From JBFMDN01 sp040753915 (GTDB lineage: Bacteria > Desulfobacterota > Desulfomonilia > Desulfomonilales > Desulfomonilaceae): DNA of 47,693 bases. A model generated the notes under the pieces. The model saw only the letters and a list, made by a program, of their open reading frames with translations, was not told the DNA's origin and made no database searches. Numbering within the stretch: the first letter of the stretch is position 1; the number at the start of each line of letters is the position of its first letter. Made by a program: the position numbers and the translations under genes. Positions 8,461-17,737 of the stretch are shown here, piece after piece. Where the stretch lies: assembly GCA_040753915.1 (NCBI GenBank), contig JBFMDN010000043.1, positions 1-47,693 on the forward strand. Direction: 5' to 3'.

Positions 8461-8772
8461 ATGGAAAACGAATTCTTCTCCGGATTCATTCGATTGCATA
8501 TCCTTCACCATGCCGCAGAGGCCCCGATCTTCGGATTCGGTATTCTCGAAGAACTTGGCAGGCATGGATATAAGCTCAGCCCCGGAACCTTGTATCCCAT
8601 ACTCCATCGAATGGAAGAAAGAGGGTTGCTTGCTTCACAAAAGGAGCTCGTAGCCGGGAAGTTCAGGCGAGTCTACCGGATCACCGAAGCAGGCCGCGTG
8701 GCGTTGCGCGAAGCCAAAGAAAAGGTACGGGAACTCTTCGGGGAGCTATTCTCCCAGGAGAAACCTCAATAA
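8461..8772 (+). CDS. PadR family transcriptional regulator
   Basis: 103 aa from the ATG at 8461; upstream in-frame codons overlap the promoter, so this start is preferred although its ribosome site is weak. A PadR winged helix fills the protein: FGILEELGRHGYKLSPGTLYPILHRMEERGLL is the recognition region and FRRVYRITEAGRVAL the wing. Short length (no long C-terminal helix) fits PadR subfamily 2. PadR proteins repress in response to phenolic acids, drugs or other small ligands. Its stop lies 39 bp before a TauE/SafE permease, the likely target along with its own gene. Confidence 0.92.
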   Translation: MENEFFSGFIRLHILHHAAEAPIFGFGILEELGRHGYKLSPGTLYPILHRMEERGLLASQKELVAGKFRRVYRITEAGRVALREAKEKVRELFGELFSQEKPQ

Positions 8773-8811
8773 TCACAAGTTGCCGGTCCGGGAATTTTTC
8801 CCGGCAGAAGG

Positions 8812-9609
8812 ATGCTACCGTTGGATTACCTTGTCATTTGTACCGTTGCTCTCGTTGTTTCAGCGTTGACCCTGTTTTCAGGATTCGGCCTGGGAACTCT
8901 GCTCATGCCCGCATTTGCGGTGTTCTTCCCTATCAATTTTGCTGTTGCTGCCACCGCAGTGGTCCATCTTGCAAACAACCTGTTCAAGGTGATTCTCGTG
9001 GGGAGAAATGCGGACATCAAAACAGCACTCAGATTCACGATACCGGCCGCTGTTTTCGCTGCGATCGGGGCGTATCTTCTCGGTTTTCTGTCGGACTTGG
9101 CTCCTCTCGTGACGTACCACGTAGGGGGGAGGACGTGCGAAGTCACGACCGTTAAGGCAGTCATGGCAGTGCTGATCGCCTTTTTCGCCTTGTGGGACCT
9201 GATCCCCGGCACGAAAAAACTGGTGTTCGATCCGAAATACGTTCCTTTCGGCGGAGCACTCTCAGGATTCTTCGGTGGTTTATCAGGACTCCAGGGCGCA
9301 TTGCGGAGCGCTTTCCTGATCCGCTGCGGCCTCGGCAAGGAGGCCTTTATTGCTACGGGAGTCGTATCCACTGTGGCAGTAGACTCGTCTCGGCTTCTCA
9401 TCTACGGAGCCACATTCGTGACCAAAGATTATGCAGTAGTGGCGAATCACGATGCGTCAGGCCTGATCGTTGCAGGAATAGTTGCCGCTTTTGCAGGGTC
9501 GTTCATCGGGACCAGGCTGTTGAAGAGGGTCACTATGAAGGCGGTGCAACTCATCGTCGGTGCCATGCTCTTATTGCTGGCGATTGCCCTGGGGGCTGGA
9601 TTCATTTGA
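8812..9609 (+). CDS. TauE/SafE family sulfite/organosulfonate-type membrane exporter
   Basis: 265 aa, about seven or eight transmembrane segments. The duplicated glycine-rich motifs of TauE/SafE are visible: SGFGLGTLLMPAFAVFFP near the N terminus and GGALSGFFGGLSGLQGALRSAFL near the middle. The family moves sulfite, sulfoacetate, taurine-derived anions or other small anions. The ATG at 8812 follows AGAAGG with no spacer, so the TTG at 8821, spaced 6 nt from AAGGATG, may be the true start. It is probably co-transcribed with padR. Confidence 0.88.
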   Translation: MLPLDYLVICTVALVVSALTLFSGFGLGTLLMPAFAVFFPINFAVAATAVVHLANNLFKVILVGRNADIKTALRFTIPAAVFAAIGAYLLGFLSDLAPLVTYHVGGRTCEVTTVKAVMAVLIAFFALWDLIPGTKKLVFDPKYVPFGGALSGFFGGLSGLQGALRSAFLIRCGLGKEAFIATGVVSTVAVDSSRLLIYGATFVTKDYAVVANHDASGLIVAGIVAAFAGSFIGTRLLKRVTMKAVQLIVGAMLLLLAIALGAGFI

Positions 9610-9750
9610 TATGGGAGAGCCCCGATTCAGTTTCAGCAATAGCTTCAGTCCGGAATCGCCCCTTTTCTCGATCTTGACAAGTCTATAAGCACGTGCTTGA
9701 ATTTGTAACAGATGTAGAATCGAGCATGCCAGTGGCATGGTAGCAGCCTG

Positions 9751-10056
9751 ATGAAAAGGCAAGGCGTTCAAATAGTTGTTGTCGTATCCTTCCTGTTGGC
9801 CTGCACCATTGACGCCTTGTCTTCAGAAGTGCTCGTCGTTCATCAGAATCCTGCACTAGCGACCCAGTCAAATTCCGTCTCTCATCAACCGATCAAGCAA
9901 GACAGTAGTTGCGTGGTCTCTGAGCTGCGCTCGATAGAAAAGGATACCGTAGAAATTCGCGTTGCTACGGCTCCGGAAACAATGTTGCCTGTCATAGGCG
10001 ACCGGCGCCTGGTGCGAATTAACAGCCCCCCTCCCCATTGCCCCTCCACTCGCTAA
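9751..10056 (+). CDS. Hypothetical small exported protein
   Basis: 101 aa. A signal peptide is plausible (MKRQGVQIVVVVSFLLACTIDALS), with Cys in the hydrophobic part but no clear lipobox. The rest has no recognised domain; one further Cys (SSCVV) and a Pro-rich tail. The ribosome site is weak and there is no partner gene, so coding status rests mainly on the signal peptide. Confidence 0.4.
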   Translation: MKRQGVQIVVVVSFLLACTIDALSSEVLVVHQNPALATQSNSVSHQPIKQDSSCVVSELRSIEKDTVEIRVATAPETMLPVIGDRRLVRINSPPPHCPSTR

Positions 10057-10217
10057 CACAAGTCAGATCGTCGGGAATCGGTACAACGGTGATCGAAGCT
10101 CCTGCGGTCATCCTCCTCTGATGAGCGCGGACGATCTACGGCAGAGTGTCAGATGGTTCGTCACATCAGGGCCGGCTGTGGGAAGCTATCGAAGGCACAG
10201 CGAAACTGAGGCAGATC

Positions 10218-10421
10218 ATGGCATCGAAACGAAGAAGGTCTCTGAATGTCAAGCCGCAGAGAGAACTGCGCAATGAGCCGAGAACTGTTCAGCAAAATCA
10301 AGGACCCCAGGACCCCGAAGCTAGTCGTCTTGACCAGGTTCTCGGTCTCGGTTTTGTCGCGTTGACAATCGCTGCAGCAATCCTACTCCTCCTTATGGGA
10401 ATGGGGTGGATCAAGCTCTAG
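10218..10421 (+). CDS. Small basic single-pass membrane protein
   Basis: 67 aa from the ATG at 10218, chosen for GAGG 6 nt upstream. A basic N-terminal half (MASKRRRSLNVKPQRE) precedes one C-terminal helix (GLGFVALTIAAAILLLLMGMGW). No family recognised. It may be a tail-anchored membrane protein of unknown role. The following 10422-10617 holds nothing recognisable. Confidence 0.5.
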   Translation: MASKRRRSLNVKPQRELRNEPRTVQQNQGPQDPEASRLDQVLGLGFVALTIAAAILLLLMGMGWIKL

Positions 10422-10617
10422 AGGCTGGGCAGTCTGATGCGTGAATTCGGTGACATCAAGGGCCTTCATTTCTGCGGAAAGGGGATTACAGTCTCGTCGG
10501 CATTCCGTGAGCACGCGATCGCATTTGCGAAATAGTGTCCTAGGCAATGGCATGCCCAACCGTCATCGACTTAGCGCATCAGCGCACTGACTTTCCTGCA
10601 ATACGGAAACACCGCAA

Positions 10618-10643
10618 GAACCGCGGATGGAGCTTCGCGGTTC
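10618..10643 (-). terminator. Hairpin directly after the cysteine desulfurase gene
   Basis: GAACCGCG (10618-10625) and CGCGGTTC (10636-10643) form a perfect 8-bp stem with a 10-nt loop, immediately after the stop codon at 10645. Only two T residues follow on the minus strand, so it is a weak intrinsic terminator or a 3' end stabiliser. Confidence 0.4.
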
Positions 10644-10644
10644 C

Positions 10645-11883
10645 TCAGTCCGAGTCGCCCCAATAGATCTTTTCGGCGATTTTCCGGACCGCTTCCGTAG
10701 TGACGCGCACATCCTCCATGGTGTTGAAGTATCCGAGGCTGAATCTGACTGTCCCTGCGGGAAAAGTACCGAGGGCCTTATGAGCGAGCGGGGCGCAGTG
10801 AATTCCGACTCTGACGGAGATATCGTAGTGCTCCCGGAGAATCGCCCCTGCCTCCTGGGGATGAACGCTCTCGAACGTTGCAGGAAGTGACCTGCCACCG
10901 CATCCCCCGAAGGAGACGCGTAAGCCATCGGGTAGCGCTTCGTCAAAGGTGACCGAGAGGATCCCCACCTGCCGGTCAGGTTTCAAGGGCCCATACAGAA
11001 CTAGGCCCGGCGCGTCGATCAGACCGCGAACCAGCTCGTCCAGGAGGGCTGCCTCGTGCCCACGGATCGTGTCTACCCCCGTTGAGAGGATAAAATCCAG
11101 CGCAGCGGAGAGTCCGGCTATTCCCACGTTATTCCTGGTGCCACTTTCCAGGGCGTCAGGATAGAAATCGGGCTGCACCTCGAGCTCCGAGACACTTCCC
11201 GTACCTCCGTGCTTGAGGGGGCGGACGGTCAATCCGGGACGAACATAGAGCCCCCCTGTTCCTTGGGGGCCATACAGCGACTTGTGGCCGGTGAACGCGA
11301 GAAAATCGATGCCAAGATCCTCCACGTCGATGGGAAGAACACCCGCGGTCTGTGCCGCATCGAGTAGCAACGGGACGTTGTCGATCGCTTCTCGGACTGC
11401 TCTAACATCCTGGATGGTGCCGCAGACGTTGGAAGCATGATTGAGGATCACCACAGCGGTGTCTTTTCGAATCAACCGTTTCAAGGCATCCACATCCAGG
11501 ACGCCCATCCTGTCGCACGGCACCACATCAGCCGTGACGATTCCCTGGCTCTCCAGGTACCGGACCGGCCGAAGCACGGAATTGTGCTCCATCTGGCTCA
11601 TTACCACATGGTCACCCGGATTGAGAAAGCCGAAGATCACGGTGTTCAGGGATTCCGTGGCGTTAAGCGTGAATGCGATACGATGAGGATCGGAGATGCC
11701 GAATAGCCGGGCGAGTTTTTCTCGAGCTCCTTCAACAATAGTCTCGGCTTCACGGGAAAGCTCATGCCCCGACCTTCCCGGATTGGCGCCCACGTCCTCC
11801 ATGAAGTGGACCATCGCCTCAGTCACTCCGGGTGGCTTGGGGAAAGACGTCGCTGCATTATCAAGATAGATGAGTCTCTTCAC
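10645..11883 (-). CDS. Cysteine desulfurase family protein (class V aminotransferase, SufS/CsdB-like)
   Basis: 412 aa from a GTG at 11883, four bases after the glycosyltransferase stop. PLP lysine in AFTGHKSLYGPQG; YLDNAATSFPKP and the DAAQTAGV strand are typical. The persulfide cysteine sits in GIHCAPLAHKALGTFPAGTVRFSLGYFNT, the wording of the subfamily often named 'cysteine desulfurase family protein' (TIGR01977-like). It would take sulfur from cysteine for Fe-S, molybdopterin or selenium chemistry, useful for the nearby molybdenum and Fe-S enzymes. A small insert (LRVSFGGCGGRSLPATFESVHPQ) adds a Cys-containing glycine patch of unknown role. Confidence 0.9.
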   Translation of the reverse strand: MKRLIYLDNAATSFPKPPGVTEAMVHFMEDVGANPGRSGHELSREAETIVEGAREKLARLFGISDPHRIAFTLNATESLNTVIFGFLNPGDHVVMSQMEHNSVLRPVRYLESQGIVTADVVPCDRMGVLDVDALKRLIRKDTAVVILNHASNVCGTIQDVRAVREAIDNVPLLLDAAQTAGVLPIDVEDLGIDFLAFTGHKSLYGPQGTGGLYVRPGLTVRPLKHGGTGSVSELEVQPDFYPDALESGTRNNVGIAGLSAALDFILSTGVDTIRGHEAALLDELVRGLIDAPGLVLYGPLKPDRQVGILSVTFDEALPDGLRVSFGGCGGRSLPATFESVHPQEAGAILREHYDISVRVGIHCAPLAHKALGTFPAGTVRFSLGYFNTMEDVRVTTEAVRKIAEKIYWGDSD

Positions 11884-11887
11884 AGAC

Positions 11888-13057
11888 TTACAGCACCCGC
11901 AAAAATATTTCCTCAAAATCCTTGGCGGTATCATCCCAGGTCATGCCGGATACCAGGATGTGCTCCCGAGCCGCCGCGCCCATTTTCCGTCTGAGGTGTC
12001 CGTCTGCTACAAGTTTCACCAGGCACGTACGCAGTTGGTTCGCGTCACCTGCTTCGAAAAGCAGGCCTGTTTCCCCCTCTCGCACGAGATCCGGCACTCC
12101 TCCCACTCGCGACGCCACAACTGGAAGACCGCATGCCATGGCCTCTTTGATGACATTTGGGCTCCCTTCGGTGAAGCTCGGCAGGCACAGGATGTCAGAG
12201 CGCCTCATCTCTTCTGCCACAGCCGGTGGGGAAAGACTGCCGGTCCAATGAGTCCGTTGGCTGAGACCCGCGCTCTCACACAAGGACCTCAACTCGTCGG
12301 CATAGTACCCATCTCCCACGAGCACCAGACAAACATCTCTCAGGCTTTCATGGTTGAGTGCCTGAAAGAGTGTCTGGATTCCCTTTTTGGGTATGAGAGC
12401 ACCCGCATAGATCACCCTTACGGGATCACTGTTTCGCACGGGCTGCTCGGCAGGAACAAACATCTCCGCGTCCACGCCGAATCGAGGGAGATACAGCTTT
12501 TCTTCCGGGACACCGAGGGTCCTGATAATCTCGAGCAATTCGGAGCTCACCGGAGCAATCGCAGCAGCCCGCTTGCTCACCCATTTGGTAAGCAGACGCC
12601 ACAGCAAACGGTCTCGAGCCAGGTATCCGTCATCACCCCGAAAGGAGATTACTAGAGGCTTACCCGTGAGCATACTCACTGCGGCTCCCACGATTCCTGC
12701 TCCCAGCCAATTTGCATAGATCAGGTCAGCCCGCCGAGAATTCCATAAGGAGCAAATGAAGAACATCACCATCATGGGGAGCAGTTGCACCTTGGCCAGG
12801 TTGCTCTCCCGCAGGTTTTCCGGAATGCCTCCCCCACCCCTGGTAAGGCGTTGCAGTGCTCTGGGGATGAAATAGGGGAATCTGAGAGTTTCTATTCCGT
12901 GGAGCCTCCGTTTGCCGTGAAATTCGCCATCGGACGGAGCGATGACCTTGACGTGATGCCCTCTTCTGGTTACAGCCTGGAGAAGCTTGGCTATGAAAAC
13001 ACCGGACCAGTCATGCTCATGGGACGGGTACGAAGTGGTGAGGACTTCTATTGTCAT
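11888..13057 (-). CDS. Glycosyltransferase, GT4-type (GT-B fold)
   Basis: 389 aa from the ATG at 13057, where the family start begins (MTIEVLTTSYPSHEHDWSGVFIAKLL); no start in the region has a good ribosome site and the frame is open to 13207. The C-terminal Rossmann half has the retaining GT4 motif: FTEGSPNVIKEAMACGLPVVASRVGGVPDLV, with the ExxxxxE pair. It should transfer a sugar from a nucleotide donor to a lipid or polysaccharide acceptor at the inner membrane; the substrate is unknown. No other polysaccharide genes sit beside it, though an NDP-sugar epimerase lies at 18.8 kb. Confidence 0.88.
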   Translation of the reverse strand: MTIEVLTTSYPSHEHDWSGVFIAKLLQAVTRRGHHVKVIAPSDGEFHGKRRLHGIETLRFPYFIPRALQRLTRGGGGIPENLRESNLAKVQLLPMMVMFFICSLWNSRRADLIYANWLGAGIVGAAVSMLTGKPLVISFRGDDGYLARDRLLWRLLTKWVSKRAAAIAPVSSELLEIIRTLGVPEEKLYLPRFGVDAEMFVPAEQPVRNSDPVRVIYAGALIPKKGIQTLFQALNHESLRDVCLVLVGDGYYADELRSLCESAGLSQRTHWTGSLSPPAVAEEMRRSDILCLPSFTEGSPNVIKEAMACGLPVVASRVGGVPDLVREGETGLLFEAGDANQLRTCLVKLVADGHLRRKMGAAAREHILVSGMTWDDTAKDFEEIFLRVL

Positions 13058-13271
13058 TGCGGGAGGTTCTGTCCGGTTCATAGTCGGATTGTTGAATACC
13101 ACGGGCGGTCGACCAATAATTTCGTTCTTACAGAATGGCGACATCCAACCTGGAGCAAGTTCCTGAAAGACGGATCGTTGCCTGTAGTGCGCACAAGATC
13201 CCTCCACGGATGGGCGCTTGCCTTCTCAAAAATTGCGCGCGACAGCGGCCATGCAGAGAATCGCAACAGCA

Positions 13272-13634
13272 TTATGGCTTCGAATCACGAATCAGCGAAT
13301 CTACATCGTACCCCGCCTTCTTGTAGTTGTCCAGAGCTCGCCCCTTCAACCCTGAATCCCCCGTCTTCTCGGAATGACTGTCCGCGAGCTCCGCGGCATG
13401 GCTCCACATCCCCGCGTTCTCGTAATCCCGGATAGTCCTGCTAACCCGTTCATGCTCCTCGCAACCCTCGACCACTGCAGCTCTGCACCAGGAAATGAGC
13501 CTCACGACGTTGGCGCCACAGTTCGGGCAAAAATCTAACGGTGGTTCGTTGATGCTTTGCAGGACTTCGAAGGGTCGGGTGCAACGAGAACATGCCACAC
13601 TTGCTTCTTTTGCCTGATACTCGTAGATGGGCAT
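13272..13634 (-). CDS. FmdB-type zinc-ribbon regulatory protein
   Basis: 120 aa from the ATG at 13634 (GAGGTGA closely upstream; a GTG three codons earlier is part of that site). The N-terminal FmdB zinc ribbon is plain: MPIYEYQA, CSRC and FCPNCG. FmdB proteins were named from a formamidase/amidase locus and are proposed regulators or metal chaperones; many have no known job. The C-terminal half, rich in acidic and polar residues, is an uncharacterised extension. It lies just downstream of the molybdenum hydroxylase operon on the same strand; 13635-13911 shows no gene. Confidence 0.85.
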   Translation of the reverse strand: MPIYEYQAKEASVACSRCTRPFEVLQSINEPPLDFCPNCGANVVRLISWCRAAVVEGCEEHERVSRTIRDYENAGMWSHAAELADSHSEKTGDSGLKGRALDNYKKAGYDVDSLIRDSKP

Positions 13635-13911
13635 AGCACTCACCTCGCGGCGTTGACCTGTACTGCTGTTGTCCTGTCGTGGAGCGCTCTAAGAAACGTC
13701 CAGGCCCAGTTCGAGAACCGAGCTATAGGCCACCGCGTGAAAACGCGGTCTGAGCTCCATTCTCTTGTTGCACGTATCACAAGCACTCCACAGGCTGTGT
13801 TCGGAAGCCCCTGCCTCTGTCGTCACGGAGTATCCGTCGAGGGCTTGCCGACACTCAACCGTGATGACTGCCACACATATTCGATGTATGGCAGCATATT
13901 CTCTGTGGAGG

Positions 13912-16299
13912 CTATGAGCCGTCCTTCTCCTTCTCTTTGAGTGCTGCAAGCACCTTCTCGGGCGTTATGGGAAGGTCCTTTATACGCACTCCGATTGCGT
14001 CATACACGGCATTGGCCAGTGCCGGCGCGGTGGGAACACAGGCTGGCTCACCGATTCCTTTGGCACCAAACGGGCCGGTCGGTTCGTACGGCTCGATAAT
14101 GACCGCGTCGATCGGCACCGCATCCTTGGCAGTGAGTATCTTGTAGTCCAGGAGATTGGCATTCATGACCCTGCCGTGATTCACTTGCATCTCTTCGGTC
14201 AATCCATAACCGATGCCCATCACTGTGGCCCCGTAAATCTGGCCTTTGACCAGCATGGGGTTTATGGCTCGCCCCACGTCGTGGGCTGCAACGTAGTTCA
14301 AGATCTTCACGTGACCGGTCTCTCTGTCCACTTCCACTTCCACGCCGTGAGTGCCGAACGTATAGCAACAGGATAGGTTCCCCTTCCCTTCACGGTCAAG
14401 CATCTCGTTGGGGGGATCGTAGAAGGCTTCCGCGGTGACCATCTCCCCGGTCCCGGTCCCCACCATGTGTGCCTTCCGGAGGATCCGCGATGCCTGGATC
14501 CTCAGGTGGGGGTTCTCCGGATCGCTCTTTAGGAACACCTCGCCATTGGCTAGATCCAGGTTCGCTGGATCTGACACCAGGGAAAGATCCACGTCGGGGG
14601 TAACGAAGCTCGGGTCCCGACGAGCCGTCCTCTTCCAATCCGTTGATATGATGTTTCCCATCCACCTTGCAGCCAGATCGAGAACCTTGGCTTTGACCTT
14701 TTCTCCAGCCAAAATGGCTGCATGGCCCACCATGAATGCGTGACGGCTTGCGTGTGTCCCGACGTCCCAGGGACATATCTCCGTGTCGCCCTGAAAGATG
14801 GATATGTCTTCCGGCCTGAAGCCTGTCGCCTCGGCAACCATTTGGCGTATAATGGTTTCCGAGCCCTGGCCTTGATCGGTGCCTCCTGTGATCACAACGA
14901 CCTTCCCCTCGTCATCTACCTTCAAGATGATGCCCTGTGCGTCGGAGAGATAGACCCGGGCACCTCCTCCCACGTGAAGGAAGGACGCAACCCCTACCCC
15001 CCTTCCGTTTTTCTTTCCGTGCTTGCCCGCCCAGTCCAGCCTCTCTTTCACCGTGTCAAGGCATTCTCTCATAGGGCACGTCGTAATCTTCAGCCCCATA
15101 GGACTGGCTTCGTTCGGCAGATTGGCATTGCGCAGACGGAACTCGAGAGGATCGATTCCCGCGGCTTCGGCCAATTGATCCATGGACTGCTCTACCACGT
15201 ACGTAGCCTGGGGATTGCCGTATCCGCGCATGGCCTGAGCATACACATTATTCGTGTACACGCACGTTGCCTCGAAGTGAAGATTGGGGACCCTGTAGAG
15301 CGATGAAATGGGGACCATCATCACGGAAGGAGTTGTGGCCCCCCAGGACGTGTAAGCCCCGTTGTCAAGGATCATCTCAACCTTGCGGAATGTCAGCTTT
15401 CCGTTCTTGTCGCACCCCTGCTCGATAGTTGAAATCGTTGGCTGCCGTGGCGGACTTGCCACGAATTCTTCGTTCCTCGAGAACATAATCTTGACCGGGC
15501 ACCCGGTTCGCCACGCGAGGAGCACGAGGATAAACTCATAGATATCCGTGTCTAGTTTGCTGCCGAAGCTTCCACCGACGTAGGGGGTTAAGACTCGCGT
15601 ACATCCTTTGAGACCGAGATTGCGGAGAAACATGTCGAGTCTGTCTTTACCGCCAAATGGAACGTTTGTGACGCTCCTGAAGATAAGATTGTTGTTGACG
15701 TCAAACTCGGCTATTCCGCCGCTCGTGCCCATGCACGTTTGGTGAACCCACTGGGTCCGAAACGTATCTTTAACCACATACGCCGATTGCTGCCTCCCTG
15801 CCTCTACATCGCCCGCGGAAAGTCTCCACGGAAGCGGGAGGATATTGTTGCGCCTTGGTTTGCCTCTCGCATCGACCTCGTGGATAAGGGGGGCGTCAGG
15901 CTTCATCGCTTCGTGAGGATCGAATACGGTCGGCAGGTCTTCATATTCCACTCGTATCAGCCCGAGCGCCTCTTCGGCCACGTCCTCGTCGATGGCCGCA
16001 ACAGCGGCAACCTCGTCCCGGAACTGCCGTACCTTGTCTTTCTTGAGAGGAGTTTGATCGCCAAGAAACCCCACTCGAACTTCCGGCACATTGAATCCGG
16101 TCAAAACTGCGCGCACTCCGGGGAGCTTTTCCGCCTTGGAAGTATCTATGTTGAGGATTCTCGCGTGGGGGCGGCCGCTATAGAGGATTTTGCCGTAGAG
16201 CATACGGGGAAGTTTTATGTCATTGATGTACGCGGCCCTGCCGGTGACCTTTTCCACGTCCATCCTCGGGTACGATTTGCCAACGAACGTCTCTGCCAT
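13912..16299 (-). CDS. Molybdenum hydroxylase large subunit (xanthine dehydrogenase / 4-hydroxybenzoyl-CoA reductase type)
   Basis: 795 aa, start with GAGGAG 6 nt upstream. It binds the molybdopterin cofactor and holds the active site. Visible landmarks: GRAAYINDIKLPRMLYGKILYS at the N-terminal a/b hammerhead, PYVGGSFGSKLDTD and AMRGYGNPQATYVVEQ near the Mo site, GGTDQGQGSETI, and the C-terminal GAKGIGEPACVPTAPA with the catalytic base Glu. Family members hydroxylate or dehydroxylate aromatic rings, purines, aldehydes or CO. In this anaerobe, with benzoyl-CoA reductase activator homologues nearby, aromatic acyl-CoA dehydroxylation is a fair guess but not proven by the sequence. Confidence 0.9.
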   Translation of the reverse strand: MAETFVGKSYPRMDVEKVTGRAAYINDIKLPRMLYGKILYSGRPHARILNIDTSKAEKLPGVRAVLTGFNVPEVRVGFLGDQTPLKKDKVRQFRDEVAAVAAIDEDVAEEALGLIRVEYEDLPTVFDPHEAMKPDAPLIHEVDARGKPRRNNILPLPWRLSAGDVEAGRQQSAYVVKDTFRTQWVHQTCMGTSGGIAEFDVNNNLIFRSVTNVPFGGKDRLDMFLRNLGLKGCTRVLTPYVGGSFGSKLDTDIYEFILVLLAWRTGCPVKIMFSRNEEFVASPPRQPTISTIEQGCDKNGKLTFRKVEMILDNGAYTSWGATTPSVMMVPISSLYRVPNLHFEATCVYTNNVYAQAMRGYGNPQATYVVEQSMDQLAEAAGIDPLEFRLRNANLPNEASPMGLKITTCPMRECLDTVKERLDWAGKHGKKNGRGVGVASFLHVGGGARVYLSDAQGIILKVDDEGKVVVITGGTDQGQGSETIIRQMVAEATGFRPEDISIFQGDTEICPWDVGTHASRHAFMVGHAAILAGEKVKAKVLDLAARWMGNIISTDWKRTARRDPSFVTPDVDLSLVSDPANLDLANGEVFLKSDPENPHLRIQASRILRKAHMVGTGTGEMVTAEAFYDPPNEMLDREGKGNLSCCYTFGTHGVEVEVDRETGHVKILNYVAAHDVGRAINPMLVKGQIYGATVMGIGYGLTEEMQVNHGRVMNANLLDYKILTAKDAVPIDAVIIEPYEPTGPFGAKGIGEPACVPTAPALANAVYDAIGVRIKDLPITPEKVLAALKEKEKDGS

Positions 16300-16323
16300 G
16301 TCTCGCTCCTCAAAGGACCTGCA

Positions 16324-16803
16324 TCAGTCGTTCCGCGACATCATGTCAGCGGCCAATTGGATTGATTCGACAATCTGGACGTACCCGGTACAGCGACACA
16401 TGTTCCCTGCCAAGGCGTGCCTGATTTCATCTTCCGTCGGATTGGGATTGCGATCCAGCAAAGCTTTCGCTGACATTATCATGCCAGGCGTACAAAACCC
16501 GCACTGTACGCCTGCTTTTTCCAGGAACGCCTTCTGAATAGGGTGCAGCCCGGACTCTGCTGTCATGAGACCTTCCACAGTGAGGACTGTCTTCCCCTCC
16601 ACTTCCAGTGCGGGATATATGCAACTATTGATTGGGGCACCATCGACCAAGACCGTGCACGCGCCGCATTCACCTTCGCCACATCCCTGTTTTGCTCCTG
16701 TCAATTCCAACACATCTCGGAGTACCCGCAACAACGTCCAGTGGGGATGAGCTTCCACCTCTACCGCATCCCCATTGACGATGAACCTAATGGATCGCTT
16801 CAT
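16324..16803 (-). CDS. Molybdenum hydroxylase [2Fe-2S] subunit
   Basis: 159 aa with GGAG about 10 nt upstream of the ATG. Plant-type [2Fe-2S] cluster: GCGEGECGACTVLVDGAPINSC. Second, helical [2Fe-2S] cluster: VQCGFCTPGMIMSAKALL and NMCRCTGYVQIV. Both sets of four cysteines are complete, as in CoxS/HcrC/XdhC-type small subunits. It passes electrons between the Mo site and the FAD subunit. It lies 24 bp before the large subunit and 58 bp after the FAD subunit, in one operon. Confidence 0.95.
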   Translation of the reverse strand: MKRSIRFIVNGDAVEVEAHPHWTLLRVLRDVLELTGAKQGCGEGECGACTVLVDGAPINSCIYPALEVEGKTVLTVEGLMTAESGLHPIQKAFLEKAGVQCGFCTPGMIMSAKALLDRNPNPTEDEIRHALAGNMCRCTGYVQIVESIQLAADMMSRND

Positions 16804-16861
16804 AATCCGTGGCTCCTTTCAACTCGATTCTCGATTAGAGCTGTTCTTAACGGGCTTGAGT

Positions 16862-17737
16862 CTAACGTGCACCATTTCGCGCGCGGTCAATGCAGATCAT
16901 GCCCGTGCGCTTCACCAGCACTTGAATCATTTCTTTCCGATACCATGCGGATCCACGAATCGTGGACCGGGGGGCTGCTTCACTCGCGGCTATGGATCCG
17001 GCTTTCATCAATACTTCCTCGTCGATGGACTTGCCCTCGAGAAAGGCTTCAGCCTCCCGAGCACGCATCGGTGTCGGCGCGGCAACCCCCAGCGCTATGC
17101 GAGCGCTCCGGCACGTCTCAAGGTCGTCCTCAAAAGTTAGAAGCGCTGCCACCCCCAGAATCGGAAGATCCATTGCCCGGCGTCGAGTATGCTTCCAGTA
17201 AGTCATGCCGGTTCGGGGCGGCACATTGGGAATCACGAATTCGGTCACCAGCTCGCCCGGCTCCAGGGTTGTCCTGCCCGGTCCAGCAAAGAAATCAGTG
17301 AGAGGCACCAAACGTTCCGCATTGCTGGAAACGGCTTTTACAACCGCATCGAGAACCAGCAAGGGCGGCGCGGTATCGGCCGAGGGAGCAGCGTTGCATA
17401 TATTGCCCCCAATGGTCGCGGAATTCCTCACCTGCACCGATCCGAGAGCGCACACCGCGTCATGGAGGACGGGATACCGCTGTTGAATTTCCCCGGAGAG
17501 CTCCAAGGTTCGGTGTGAAGTGCAGCTTCCGATCCGAAGCGAGTCGCCGAAATCCAGAAAATTCAGACTGGGGACGTTGCGAAGGGAAATAACGTATTCC
17601 GGGTTGATCAACCGTTTCTTCCATTGGACCATGAAGTCGGTCCCGCCTGCCACGAGCTTGGCCTTATTCCCATGATGGGACATCAGTGCCAGGACTTCTT
17701 CCACCGACACGGGCTTCAGGTACTCGAAGGTTCTCAC
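16862..17737 (-). CDS. Molybdenum hydroxylase FAD-binding subunit
   Basis: 291 aa from a GTG at 17737, chosen for AAGGAG exactly 6 nt upstream and for the typical opening RTFEYLKPVSVEEVLALM. FAD motifs KLVAGGTDFMVQ and GSVQVRNSATIGGNICNAAPSADTAPPLL are intact, as in CoxM and HcrB. No inserted [4Fe-4S] loop like that of 4-hydroxybenzoyl-CoA reductase beta subunit is obvious: there is no extra group of four cysteines, which argues for a different substrate than that enzyme or for a cluster-free variant. It is first in the operon FAD - 2Fe2S - Mo. Confidence 0.93.
   Translation of the reverse strand: MRTFEYLKPVSVEEVLALMSHHGNKAKLVAGGTDFMVQWKKRLINPEYVISLRNVPSLNFLDFGDSLRIGSCTSHRTLELSGEIQQRYPVLHDAVCALGSVQVRNSATIGGNICNAAPSADTAPPLLVLDAVVKAVSSNAERLVPLTDFFAGPGRTTLEPGELVTEFVIPNVPPRTGMTYWKHTRRRAMDLPILGVAALLTFEDDLETCRSARIALGVAAPTPMRAREAEAFLEGKSIDEEVLMKAGSIAASEAAPRSTIRGSAWYRKEMIQVLVKRTGMICIDRARNGAR

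Noticed and set aside
16862..17737. Strict assignment of the molybdenum enzyme as 4-hydroxybenzoyl-CoA reductase.
   Set aside because: The extra [4Fe-4S] loop expected in that enzyme's FAD subunit is not visible.
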